Origin: Alphaproteobacteria bacterium | Lineage (GTDB): Bacteria; Myxococcota_A; UBA796; GCA-2862545 | Reading direction: 5' to 3' | DNA length: 64,000 bases | Assembly: GCA_020632885.1 (NCBI GenBank) | Contig: JACKEQ010000024.1 | Coordinates: forward strand, 1-64,000 | In this document: positions 18,274-26,516 of the stretch, in pieces | How positions within the stretch are numbered: position 1 is the first letter of the stretch | How the letters are laid out: the number at the start of each line of letters is the position of its first letter | Notes under the pieces: generated by a model | Seen by the model: only the letters and a program-made list of their open reading frames with translations | What the model was told of the DNA's origin: nothing | Database searches by the model: none | Translations under genes and position numbers: made by a program

Positions 18274-18875
18274 CCCTGCCCCCTGGGCGCGACGATGCCG
18301 TGCAGCACGAACTGGATGCCACCGTCGAGCAGCCGCTGCTGGTCGGGCCGGATGCCGATGGCGGACTGACCCGCGAGCCCGTCGATGATCGCCTTGAGCA
18401 TCTGTGCCATCGCCTCGGGGTCGCCGCGCCGGATGGTGCCCTCGTCCATGCCCTGGGCGAGGATGCTGGCCGCGGCCGCCACGAACCGGCTGTGCACGGC
18501 CACGACGTCGTTGCGGATCTCGTCGTCGCGCACGGCCATCTCGGTCATCATCAGGAAGAAGCGCGGAGGGGACTTCAGGCCCGCGAAGTAGTCGAGGTAC
18601 TTCTGGCCGAGATCCAGGAGCTTCACGACGGCCGGGCGCTCGTCGGCGTCCGCCTGATCGAGGAAGCTGTAGGTGTTCTCGTGCTCCTCTGCCACCAACG
18701 CCATGAAGAGATCGCGCTTGGATGCGAAGTAGAAGTAAACCGCGCCCTTCGAGAGGCCCGCGCGGCGCGCGATGTCCTGCACGCGGGCGGCCAGGTAGCC
18801 CTTCTCGACGAAGACGCTGCGGGAGGCCCGCAGGATCTGAGCGCGTCGTTCGCCTTCGGAGAGATGCTTCGTCAT
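18270..18875 (-). CDS. TetR/AcrR family transcriptional regulator
   Basis: 201 residues. The N-terminal helix-turn-helix is clear: I-L-R-A-S-R-S-V-F-V-E-K-G-Y then V-Q-D-I-A-R-R-A-G-L-S-K-G-A-V-Y-F-Y-F-A-S-K at about residues 14-53. The C-terminal ligand domain (~60-201) is of usual length and has no recognisable effector signature. The gene sits between a membrane-protein gene (29 bp upstream) and the beta-propeller gene (overlapping), all on the minus strand, so it may regulate its own operon. No clear operator was found in the short upstream gap. Confidence 0.92.
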   Translation of the reverse strand: MTKHLSEGERRAQILRASRSVFVEKGYLAARVQDIARRAGLSKGAVYFYFASKRDLFMALVAEEHENTYSFLDQADADERPAVVKLLDLGQKYLDYFAGLKSPPRFFLMMTEMAVRDDEIRNDVVAVHSRFVAAAASILAQGMDEGTIRRGDPEAMAQMLKAIIDGLAGQSAIGIRPDQQRLLDGGIQFVLHGIVAPRGQG

Positions 18876-18904
18876 CGGTCGCCGAACCTACCTCAGGTGC
18901 GTTC

Positions 18905-19930
18905 TCACCCAGGCAGCGCAGCGTCCAGGTCCTCCCGAAGCGGCCGCCTCTCCTCGATCATCGAGCGCAACACGGCGGGTCGGCGGTCGCGGGGCGTGTG
19001 CACGAGGAGGTGCCAGAGCAGCGCGGCGCCCTCGGGGGCATGGGTGTGGAGCAGGTCGGAGGTGAGGGGCTGCTCCGGACCCACGTGCGGAGCGTTCGGC
19101 GCGGGGATGGCGACCGTGGTGCCCGACCCCAGGTTCACGAGGGCGAGCGGCAGCCGCTGGACCTGTTGGGCGTCCAACCCCTGGAACAGGACGGCCTCCC
19201 GCTCGGCCGAGGCGAACGTCCACCCCCGGATGTCGCCGGACTCACCGTCCCGCCGCCAGGTGTGCCCGTCGAGCACCATCCAGTCCGAGTGCACGGGACG
19301 GTAGTAGCCGAAGATGTCGATCTCGGGCTCCATGCCCGGCCAGAGCCGGAGCCCGGTGCGCCGCCAGGCCGCCGCAGGCACGCGCTCGCGGAGGGCGCGG
19401 AGGAGCGCGCCGTCGGGGTCGTCGAAGGTCTGGCGGGGCCGACGGTCGGCGGGCGCCAGGGCCCGGTAGAGCCCGGCGATGCCACCGAACAGGATGTCCA
19501 TGGCGTCCGCGTCCACCAGGTGCGGTCCGGGCTCCGGGGGCACCCGCTGGAGGGTGCGACACGTGAACAGCACGTCCGCGTCGGACCCGAGCACGACGGC
19601 CACCTCGAAGCCCCCGTCCACACGGCGCACGAAGGCGGTGGCCACCGTGACCCCCGCCAGGTCCACGTGGGTGTCGGACGTGAGCGGGTCGTGGAGCCGC
19701 AGACCCTCCTCCCCCACCGTGAGCACCTGCACCCGGTCGCCGCGCGACCACAGCCAGGCCTCGGCGCCCAGGAGGAGCCCCGCGAGGGGCAGCGGGGCCA
19801 GCCACGCGCCGCCGAACCAGCCCGCGAGCACCGAGCCGATCCCGCCGATACAGCCCGCCAGGATCCGCACCACGGGCGCGATGAAGCTGTCGACCGCGAC
19901 GGGGGTGCCCTTCAGGGTAAGGTCGTTCAA
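18905..19930 (-). CDS. Uncharacterised membrane protein with N-terminal helical hairpin
   Basis: 341 residues from the TTG at 19930, which has GAGGAG eight bases upstream. Two membrane helices lie near the start (~17-35 and ~38-55, Gly/Leu/Ala-rich, ending W-L-W-S-R-G-D). The rest is soluble alpha/beta sequence with no motif I recognise. It starts back to back with the plus-strand esterase, the two start codons sharing base 19930, so each promoter must lie within the other gene. It is followed by the TetR gene after 29 bp. Function unknown. Confidence 0.7.
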   Translation of the reverse strand: MNDLTLKGTPVAVDSFIAPVVRILAGCIGGIGSVLAGWFGGAWLAPLPLAGLLLGAEAWLWSRGDRVQVLTVGEEGLRLHDPLTSDTHVDLAGVTVATAFVRRVDGGFEVAVVLGSDADVLFTCRTLQRVPPEPGPHLVDADAMDILFGGIAGLYRALAPADRRPRQTFDDPDGALLRALRERVPAAAWRRTGLRLWPGMEPEIDIFGYYRPVHSDWMVLDGHTWRRDGESGDIRGWTFASAEREAVLFQGLDAQQVQRLPLALVNLGSGTTVAIPAPNAPHVGPEQPLTSDLLHTHAPEGAALLWHLLVHTPRDRRPAVLRSMIEERRPLREDLDAALPG

Positions 19931-20619
19931 TGTCCGCGCTCCTCGCCCTCCTCCTTGCCTGCCGCACGGCGGCCGCGCCACCTCCGACCGCGGATGCGTC
20001 CGTCTGGGAGGGGTCCGTCACGCTGCAGCTCGGCGATGGAAGCGCCTGCACCATCGTGGCGATCCACGGGTACGGCGCCAGCCCGGCCAGCCTGGCCGGC
20101 CTCTACGCGGACATGCCGCTGAACGCGATGGTCGTCCTGCCGAGGGCCCCGCAGCCCAAGGGTGAGGGCTGGGCGTGGTTCATGCCGAGCCGCGGGGCCG
20201 AGTGGTCGCAGTACGTCGAGGCCATCGGCGCAGCGGGCGAGCGTCTCGCCGGAGGGCTCGCGGCGGGCGTCCCGGGCGCGAAGGCCCCGGGTCGGCCCAT
20301 CATCACGGGCTTCAGCCAGGGCGGCATGCTCTCGTGGACCGTCGCCACGGCCCACCCGGACCTCGTGAGCGCGGCCCTGCCCATCGGCGGCCTGCTCCCG
20401 GCTCCGCTGTACCCTGCCGGCCCGTCCACCGTCCCCATCGAGGTGTTCCACGGCGACGCCGACACGGTGGTCTCCCACGCGATGGACGCGACGGCCGCGG
20501 AGGCCGTGAAGAGCCGCGGCTGGCCCGTGGCTTTCCACAGCTACCCCGGGGTCGGGCACACGATCCCGCCCGCCATGCGCGCGGACTACGCGCGCTCACT
20601 CGCCGCCGTCTGCCGCTGA
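19930..20619 (+). CDS. Alpha/beta-hydrolase esterase (phospholipase/carboxylesterase type), probable lipoprotein
   Basis: 229 residues. MSALLALLLAC ends in a lipobox-like L-L-A-C11, so an outer- or inner-membrane lipoprotein is likely. The hydrolase signature is complete: oxyanion region H46-G-Y-G, nucleophile S129 in G-F-S-Q-G-G, acid D178 in H-G-D-A-D-T-V, and H210 in G-V-G-H-T. This fits the dienelactone hydrolase/phospholipase-carboxylesterase clan acting on small esters. The 3' end overlaps the convergent gene at 20596-23190 by 24 bp. Confidence 0.85.
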   Translation: MSALLALLLACRTAAAPPPTADASVWEGSVTLQLGDGSACTIVAIHGYGASPASLAGLYADMPLNAMVVLPRAPQPKGEGWAWFMPSRGAEWSQYVEAIGAAGERLAGGLAAGVPGAKAPGRPIITGFSQGGMLSWTVATAHPDLVSAALPIGGLLPAPLYPAGPSTVPIEVFHGDADTVVSHAMDATAAEAVKSRGWPVAFHSYPGVGHTIPPAMRADYARSLAAVCR

Positions 20620-23190
20620 GACCAGCCCCGCGTCCAGCATGCGCCGGACGAGCGGGACGTCGGGCTCCGGCCGCGGCCACGTCCGCCAGAACCCCGTAGC
20701 CAGGCGGCTCGCCTCGGCGCTGTCGCCCCGCTCGTGGGCACCGAGGGCGAGGTTCCCCCATGCCATGGCGCGCTCGGGCAGGAGGTCCGCCGTCTTGCAC
20801 CCGTCGATCTCCAGCAGCGCCTGCCAGTAGCCCCGCGCGACCTCGGGCTTCCCGACGACCGTCGCCACCGTCGCGATCTGCCCGATGTGGCTGCAGGTCG
20901 TGCCCATCCGCCTCGAGGCGCCGGACTCCGCCGCCACCCGCGCCGCCAGGTCGCCCAGGGGCAGTGCGTCGAGCAGCGGAGCGAGATCCCCGTTCCAGGC
21001 GGCGATCCACTCGTCTTCCGTCCAGAGCGCGAAGATGCGCACGGTCCGGTCGACAAGCGCCTCCGGGACCTCCGTGGGGTCCGTCCGGAGGGCCAGGCAC
21101 TGCGCGATCTGGCGCTCCCGATCGGCCCTCGACTGCCGCTCGGCCACCTCCGTCGCCGTGGTCGCAGTCCCATCCAGCGCTCCCGCCGCGTGACGGGTGA
21201 CGGCACCGAGCTGCTCGATGGAGAGGAGATCGGGACGGCAGGCGTAGCGCGAGAAGGCCCGCATCGGGTCCATCCACCCGCCGGACAGGTCGAGCGGGGC
21301 CGACCAGAGCTCGAGCGCGAGAGCCGGACGCCCCGCCTGGACGGCTGCCCAGACGAGCTCGCGGTCGCGCGCTGCCTCCACCATGGGCCCCCACTCCGAG
21401 GTGTCGAGCACCAGGCGGTGCCGATGGAACGCGTCGTCGTCGCCCGTGAGGAGCCCGATGCGCGCCGCGAGGATCCGCGCGTCGAGACGGGTGGGGTGAT
21501 CGCGCACCGTGTCGGCGGCCTCCCGGGCGGCATCGTCCAGCCGGCCCGCCGCGGCGAGCGCGCGCGCGTGCGCCCCACGCAGGCTGGCGGAACCAGGGCG
21601 ACGCTGAAGGAGACCCTCGATGGCCTCCGGCGTGGAGTCGGCCGGGAGCAGGCCGGGATGACGGGCCGGCTCACCCGCCGCGGCGAGACGTGAGCGGAAG
21701 TCCTGCGGTGTGGCCGTCATGCAGGCGATCGCGACGAGGTCGTCGGGGTGCGCGTCGAGCTGGCGCGACATCCCGAACCCGAGCCGCAGGAGGCGGGGCA
21801 TCAGGACCGCCATGGACAACGGGCCGGGATCCCGCTGCACCAGGGCCCCGAGCTCCCGGGCGCAGTGCATGGCGGCGCTGTCCTCGTGGATCCGCGAGCC
21901 CGTGATGTGCGTGAAGGCGTGGAACACCCGGCCTGCCGGTGCGCTCGCCACGATCCCGAGCGCCGCGACCTCCGGTGGCACCTGGGGAGCCTCGAGGAGC
22001 GGCAGGAGCAGCGTCGCACCCTCGAGCTCGTCTCCCTCCATCAGGGCCGCGTGGGCGGCCTCGAGCCGCCGCTGGTCCGCCGGGTCGACGTAGAGGACGG
22101 GCACGCGCTCGGGGGTCAGGATCGGCACGTCGTCGTCGTCGTAGGTCGGGAACATCCAGATGCCGACGACCCCGGCGCAGGCGAGCGTCAGCACGGCTCC
22201 CACCGCACCCAGGATGCCCAGACGGCGCCCCCACACGCGCAGCCTGCTGGGGCGGGGCGCGTCCACGGGCCGCGGGAGGGATGCCGTGGGCTCGGGCTCG
22301 TCCGCGATTCCGGCGAGGTGACCCGCCAGGACCGGCGTGGCGTGCACCACACAGGAGGGCTCCGCGAGCCAGTCGGAGAAGTCCACCGGCCCGTCCGGGC
22401 CCGAGGGGCGGACCTCCACGTGGCCGCCCGTCTCCACGGACTCCAGCCGCACGGTCGTCCCGATGGACTCCACGACCATGCAGCGGGGTGCCCGGACCAC
22501 GGGGTCGTCGCGGACCTCCAGGAACGGCGAGACCTCGAGCACGCGGTCGCCCTCCGGAGCCACGAGGTACAGCGCGTCGGGCACCAGGTTCGCCGTCCAG
22601 CGCGCCTGCACGGGCTCCGTCAGCGCCACCTGGCCCGCGAAGAGCTGCACGTCGCCCTCGGTGTCGCCGTCGCGGCGCGGGGTCGCCCGCACGACCCGGA
22701 GCAGGCGGTAGGACTCCAGCCACGGCAGGCTCGCCAGGACCTCGCGCAGGCGGGCCTCGATCTCGCCCGCCTCCGGACGGTCCGCCGCACCGCCATGGGC
22801 GATCCGGTTGCGCAGGGACACCAGGTCCCCGAGGGCCGTCAGCGTGGCGGACGGCTTCTTCCGCCCGGTGAGCAGGGCCTCGCGGAGCTCGGGGACGAAC
22901 GGCGCGGGGTTCGCCTTGGTGAGCTCACGCAGGAGCTCGAGCCAGTGGCCCAGCGACGGACGGGCGAGCTGGGCCCACAGGCGCGGGTCCACGTGGATCC
23001 CGGACTGCAGCGCTCCAGCCGCGGTCACCCCCGCCAGGAAGCGCAGCACGACACCCAGCGCCTCGACCGCCCGTTGCTGCCGTTCTGCCGGGCTCGAAGC
23101 CACCAGGACCCGCGACCACGCCGCCGCGATCGGCCAGGGCATGCGCCCGACGATGCGACGGTCGGTGGTGCGGGGGTCCGGCGGCGACAC
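20596..23190 (-). CDS. Large membrane protein with HEPN-like N-terminal domain and helical repeats
   Basis: 864 residues from a GTG at 23190; an in-frame ATG 16 codons later (M17) is possible and neither start has a good ribosome binding site. The N-terminal ~150 residues are helical and contain S-L-R-N-R-I-A-H-G-G, the R-x4-H pattern of HEPN/DUF4145-like domains. A beta-rich middle part follows, then one membrane helix (~325-347, reading G-A-V-G-A-V-L-T-L-A-C-A-G-V-V-G). The C-terminal ~500 residues are TPR-like helices. It sits 3 bp behind the aldehyde dehydrogenase gene, so it is probably in the same transcript. The R-x4-H motif is also found in RNases, but no activity is claimed. Confidence 0.65.
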   Translation of the reverse strand: MSPPDPRTTDRRIVGRMPWPIAAAWSRVLVASSPAERQQRAVEALGVVLRFLAGVTAAGALQSGIHVDPRLWAQLARPSLGHWLELLRELTKANPAPFVPELREALLTGRKKPSATLTALGDLVSLRNRIAHGGAADRPEAGEIEARLREVLASLPWLESYRLLRVVRATPRRDGDTEGDVQLFAGQVALTEPVQARWTANLVPDALYLVAPEGDRVLEVSPFLEVRDDPVVRAPRCMVVESIGTTVRLESVETGGHVEVRPSGPDGPVDFSDWLAEPSCVVHATPVLAGHLAGIADEPEPTASLPRPVDAPRPSRLRVWGRRLGILGAVGAVLTLACAGVVGIWMFPTYDDDDVPILTPERVPVLYVDPADQRRLEAAHAALMEGDELEGATLLLPLLEAPQVPPEVAALGIVASAPAGRVFHAFTHITGSRIHEDSAAMHCARELGALVQRDPGPLSMAVLMPRLLRLGFGMSRQLDAHPDDLVAIACMTATPQDFRSRLAAAGEPARHPGLLPADSTPEAIEGLLQRRPGSASLRGAHARALAAAGRLDDAAREAADTVRDHPTRLDARILAARIGLLTGDDDAFHRHRLVLDTSEWGPMVEAARDRELVWAAVQAGRPALALELWSAPLDLSGGWMDPMRAFSRYACRPDLLSIEQLGAVTRHAAGALDGTATTATEVAERQSRADRERQIAQCLALRTDPTEVPEALVDRTVRIFALWTEDEWIAAWNGDLAPLLDALPLGDLAARVAAESGASRRMGTTCSHIGQIATVATVVGKPEVARGYWQALLEIDGCKTADLLPERAMAWGNLALGAHERGDSAEASRLATGFWRTWPRPEPDVPLVRRMLDAGLVSAADGGE

Positions 23191-23193
23191 CGG

Positions 23194-24708
23194 TCAGATG
23201 TCGAAGGTGACGCCCTGGGCCAGCGGCAGGTCCGTGCCCCAGTTGAGCGTGCAGGTCTGACGCCGCATGTACGCCTTCCAGGAGTCGCTCCCGGCCTCAC
23301 GGCCGCCGCCCGTCTCCTTCTCGCCGCCGAAGGCACCGCCGATCTCCGCACCGGACGTGCCGATGTTCACGTTCGCGATGCCGCAGTCGCTGCCCGCGTG
23401 GGACAGGAAGCGCTCCGCCGAGCGGAAGGAGTCCGTGAAGATGGCGCTGGAGAGGCCCTGGTCCACGGCGTTCTGCTGGTGCACGGCCTCCTCGAGGTCG
23501 TCGTACTCGAACACGTAGAGGATGGGCGCGAAGGTCTCGTGCTTGCAGATCCCCATGTCGCGGTGGGCCCGGACGAGGGTGGGCTTCACGAAGGAGCCCG
23601 GCCGGTCGACGCGCTCGCCGCCCGTGAGCACCTCGCCGCCCTGCTCGCGGATGGTGGCGACGGCCTCGAGGTACATGCGCACGGCGTCGTCGTCGATGAG
23701 CGGCCCCATGAGCACGCCGTCGTTCGCGGGATCCCCGATCGGGATCTGCTCGTAGACCTTCTGCAGGCGAGCCGTGAAGTCCGCCGCGATGCTCTTGTGG
23801 AGGTAGAGACGGCGGGTGGACGTGCAGCGCTGCCCGGCCGTGCCCACGGCACCGAAGGCCACACCGCGCAGGGCGAGCTCGAGGTCGGCGTCCGGGGTGA
23901 CGATGATGGCGTTGTTGCCGCCGAGCTCGAGCAGGCAGCGGCCGAGGCGACCCGCGACCACCTGGTTCACATGGCGGCCCATGCGCGTGGAGCCCGTGGC
24001 GCTGATGAGCGGGATGCGACGGTCGGCCACCATCGTCTCGCCCACGTCGGCGTCGTCACCGATGATCAGGTTGAGCACGCCGCCCCAGCCGTGCTTCTGG
24101 AAGACGGCGTCGCACACGCGGTGCGTGGCGATGGCGGTGAGGGAGGCCTTGATGCTCGGCTTCCAGATCATCGTGTTGCCCGCGGCGGCCGCGACCATCG
24201 CGTTCCACGCCCACACGGCGTTCGGGAAGTTGAAGGCGGTGATGATGCCGACCACACCGAGCGGGTGCCACTGCTCGTACATCCGGTGGCTGGCGCGCTC
24301 GCTGTGCATGGTGAGGCCGTTGAGCTGGCGCGACATGCCCACCGCGAGGTCGGCCATGTCGATCGACTCCTGGACCTCGCCGAGCCCCTCGGAGGTGACC
24401 TTGCCCACCTCGCGGGTGATCAGCATGCCGAGGTCGTCCTTGTGCTGGCGGAGGGCCTCGCCCACCTCGCGCAGGATCTCGCCGCGCTTGGGGGCCGGGA
24501 GCATGCGCCAGTCGGCGAACACCCGCTGGGCCTCCGTGACGACCTTCTCGTAGTCGTCGACGGACGCGAGGCGCACGCTGCCGAGGGACTCGCCGGTGGA
24601 CGGATCGAAGCTCGGGACCTCGCGGCCCGTGGTGGCGAGGAAGCCAGACGTGGTGGCGGCGCCGGGGTTCACGGCCTCGAGGCCGAGGCGGGACAGGTAC
24701 GTGGACAT
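23194..24708 (-). CDS. Aldehyde dehydrogenase, ALDH7 (alpha-aminoadipic semialdehyde dehydrogenase) type
   Basis: 504 residues from the ATG at 24708, with AGGAG seven bases upstream. NAD-binding and catalytic features are present: A-F-N-F-P-N at ~158-163, K-P-S at ~183-185, general base E261 in L-E-L-G-G-N-N, and nucleophile C295 in G-Q-R-C-T-S. The E-L-G-G-N-N-A and G-Q-R-C-T-S-T-R-R signatures and the C-terminal I-G-G-A-F-G-G-E-K match the ALDH7/AmaB group, which oxidises aminoadipate semialdehyde in lysine breakdown. No other lysine-pathway gene lies nearby, so the exact substrate is inferred. Confidence 0.9.
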   Translation of the reverse strand: MSTYLSRLGLEAVNPGAATTSGFLATTGREVPSFDPSTGESLGSVRLASVDDYEKVVTEAQRVFADWRMLPAPKRGEILREVGEALRQHKDDLGMLITREVGKVTSEGLGEVQESIDMADLAVGMSRQLNGLTMHSERASHRMYEQWHPLGVVGIITAFNFPNAVWAWNAMVAAAAGNTMIWKPSIKASLTAIATHRVCDAVFQKHGWGGVLNLIIGDDADVGETMVADRRIPLISATGSTRMGRHVNQVVAGRLGRCLLELGGNNAIIVTPDADLELALRGVAFGAVGTAGQRCTSTRRLYLHKSIAADFTARLQKVYEQIPIGDPANDGVLMGPLIDDDAVRMYLEAVATIREQGGEVLTGGERVDRPGSFVKPTLVRAHRDMGICKHETFAPILYVFEYDDLEEAVHQQNAVDQGLSSAIFTDSFRSAERFLSHAGSDCGIANVNIGTSGAEIGGAFGGEKETGGGREAGSDSWKAYMRRQTCTLNWGTDLPLAQGVTFDI

Positions 24709-24722
24709 GGTGCTGCTCCTGA

Positions 24723-25124
24723 TCAGGCTTTGGTGCCGCGACGCGAGCGGGGCTTCGCGGCGGGCTTCGGGGTGGCGAGGGTCTGCACGGTGGCCTCGAG
24801 CGCCTCGAGGCCGTCCGCGACGGACTCCGCCGTGCTCAGCGCGGAGGTGGCCTGCTGGGAGGCCTTCGCGACGGAGGATCCGAGACGGTCGATCGCGTCC
24901 TGGGCGCCCATGAGCTGCGCGCTCGACGCCTGGATCGTGCCGACGGTCATCTTCTGCATCTTCTCGGCCTTCTCGAGCCGGGCCTCGAGGGCCTCGACCT
25001 TCTCGCGGAGGCCCTGGACCTCCGTGGCGCTCGGCAGGCTGCGGGACGCGAGCTCCTGGCGCAGGAGGTCGCGGATCCTCCCGTCTACGCCGAGCCAGTC
25101 GCGGATGGTGTCGCGGATCGCCAT
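24723..25124 (-). CDS. Small coiled-coil (phasin-like) protein
   Basis: 133 residues, ATG at 25124. The middle (~35-110) is a Glu/Ala/Leu/Ser-rich heptad-repeat coiled coil (V-E-A-L-E-A-R-L-E-K-A-E-K) and the tail is basic and Pro/Lys/Arg-rich (K-P-A-A-K-P-R-S-R-R). This resembles polyhydroxyalkanoate-granule phasins or DNA-binding coiled coils with H1-like tails, but sequence alone does not decide. It lies 14 bp before the aldehyde dehydrogenase and is probably the first gene of that operon; the 113-bp gap at 25125-25237 must hold the divergent promoters. Confidence 0.65.
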   Translation of the reverse strand: MAIRDTIRDWLGVDGRIRDLLRQELASRSLPSATEVQGLREKVEALEARLEKAEKMQKMTVGTIQASSAQLMGAQDAIDRLGSSVAKASQQATSALSTAESVADGLEALEATVQTLATPKPAAKPRSRRGTKA

Positions 25125-25237
25125 GGGTGCCCTCCGGGCCGGCGGCCTTAACGCGTCGACGGGAGACCGGACGAAGACGATCGGTGATGATGGTCACAGG
25201 GTCGGGCCGACCGGGGTCCACGGGTGGATGAGGCGAG

Positions 25238-26493
25238 ATGCAGCACCCGACGACGACAGACCCCGAGGACCGCGAGGCGTGCACCGCGATGATCCTGGCC
25301 CACGGCACATCGGTGTACGCCGTGTGCCTCGCGATCCTGGGAGACCCCGACGAGGCCACCGAGCAGGCCCAGCGCCCGGATGTCGAGGCGGAGGCCCCCG
25401 TCGAGCCCCCTCTGGAGACGGCGGTGGACCTCCGGCTCGACCTCTCGCTGCCGATCCACTACCAGGGTCTCTACCATCCCCTGGACCTGGACGAGCCGCT
25501 CGATCCAGCCGACTGGGACGGCCTGCCCGAGGATCTCGTGAGCCTGTTCCGGGACGTGATGGAGCCCCGGACGTACCGGAAGGACTGGAAGGACATGGAG
25601 GCACTGTCCGCCTGGCTCGAGCACCCCCACGACCCGTCCACCGACCTGCTGGCCCTCGACTTCCTGCGCAACCGGATCGCCGCTGAGTACCTGCAGAACG
25701 ACTTCGTGTTCACCCGGGTGCGCCTGTACACGCGCCCAGGGGACGCACGGAGCACCGACGTGGCGGTCTTCGCGGATCTGCCCTCGCTCGCGGACCGGGT
25801 GCGTGCACGGCACACAGGATCTCCCGTCTCCGACCGCCTCGACCTCGCGGCGGTGAAGGCCAGGCTCGCGTACTACCCGTACGCCTTCCAGGCCGACGGG
25901 CTCGATCTGGCCCTCGACCTGGTGGAGCGGTCCCGCGACCCCGACGTCCTGGGTCCCGCGCTGCGCGTGCTCTCGAGCGCCCTGGGCGTGCGGCCGCTCA
26001 CCTCGGCCGAGGCGTCGATGGTGGAGGCGCGCGCCTCCGGGATGCCACCCGTCGTCCAGCGCGACGTGCTCGGGTTCCTGGTCCGTGAGGCCTTCGGGCG
26101 CGACGACATCCCTGCCGCCCGCAGGAACCTGGCCGCCTACCGCGCCGCCGTGGACGCGACCTGTACCGACCCGCCGGACGACGCCTGCGAGGGGCACGTG
26201 GACGTGCTCCGGGCCCAGGGCACCCGGCTCGCGCTGGTCGGGGCCCCCGCCCCCGACGACTGGCGGGATGCGCTCACCCACCTCGCCTGGCTGTGCTGGC
26301 GGGAGAACGACGTCTCCTTCGCCACGCTCGATCGGCGCACGGCCCGGGTCCAGGAGGGTGCATGGACCGCGGCTGGCCCGACCTCCCACGGCCCCCCGAC
26401 GGCACCGAGGTCCGCTTCCACCTCACCTACGATCCGTACGACGCGGATCGCGATCCCGGCAGGGCCATCGGCACAGGCACCTCCGGCGGATAG
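25238..26493 (+). CDS. Uncharacterised protein, apparently frameshifted near 26355
   Basis: From the ATG at 25238 one frame gives ~373 plausible residues up to A-R-V-Q-E-G; it then turns into Arg/Pro-rich shadow sequence that runs far into ligA. The next frame carries natural-looking sequence from the ATG at 26362 (M-D-R-G-W-P-D-L-P, E-V-R-F-H-L-T-Y-D-P) to a stop at 26493. The two parts probably form one protein of ~415 residues broken by a single-base change around 26350-26362. AGGAGG lies four bases before the ATG at 26362, so a separate 43-residue coupled gene is also possible. Residues ~12-46 (V-Y-A-V-C-L-A-I-L-G-D-P-D-E-A-T-E-Q-A-Q) resemble the start of ECF sigma region 2; the rest matches nothing I know. 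Confidence 0.55.
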
Positions 26494-26516
26494 GGTGCCC
26501 GCCCCGAGGAGCGTCC

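Noticed and set aside
26362..26493. Independent 43-residue gene
   Set aside because: Kept only as an alternative: it has a ribosome binding site, but it fits better as the displaced C-terminus of the upstream frame.
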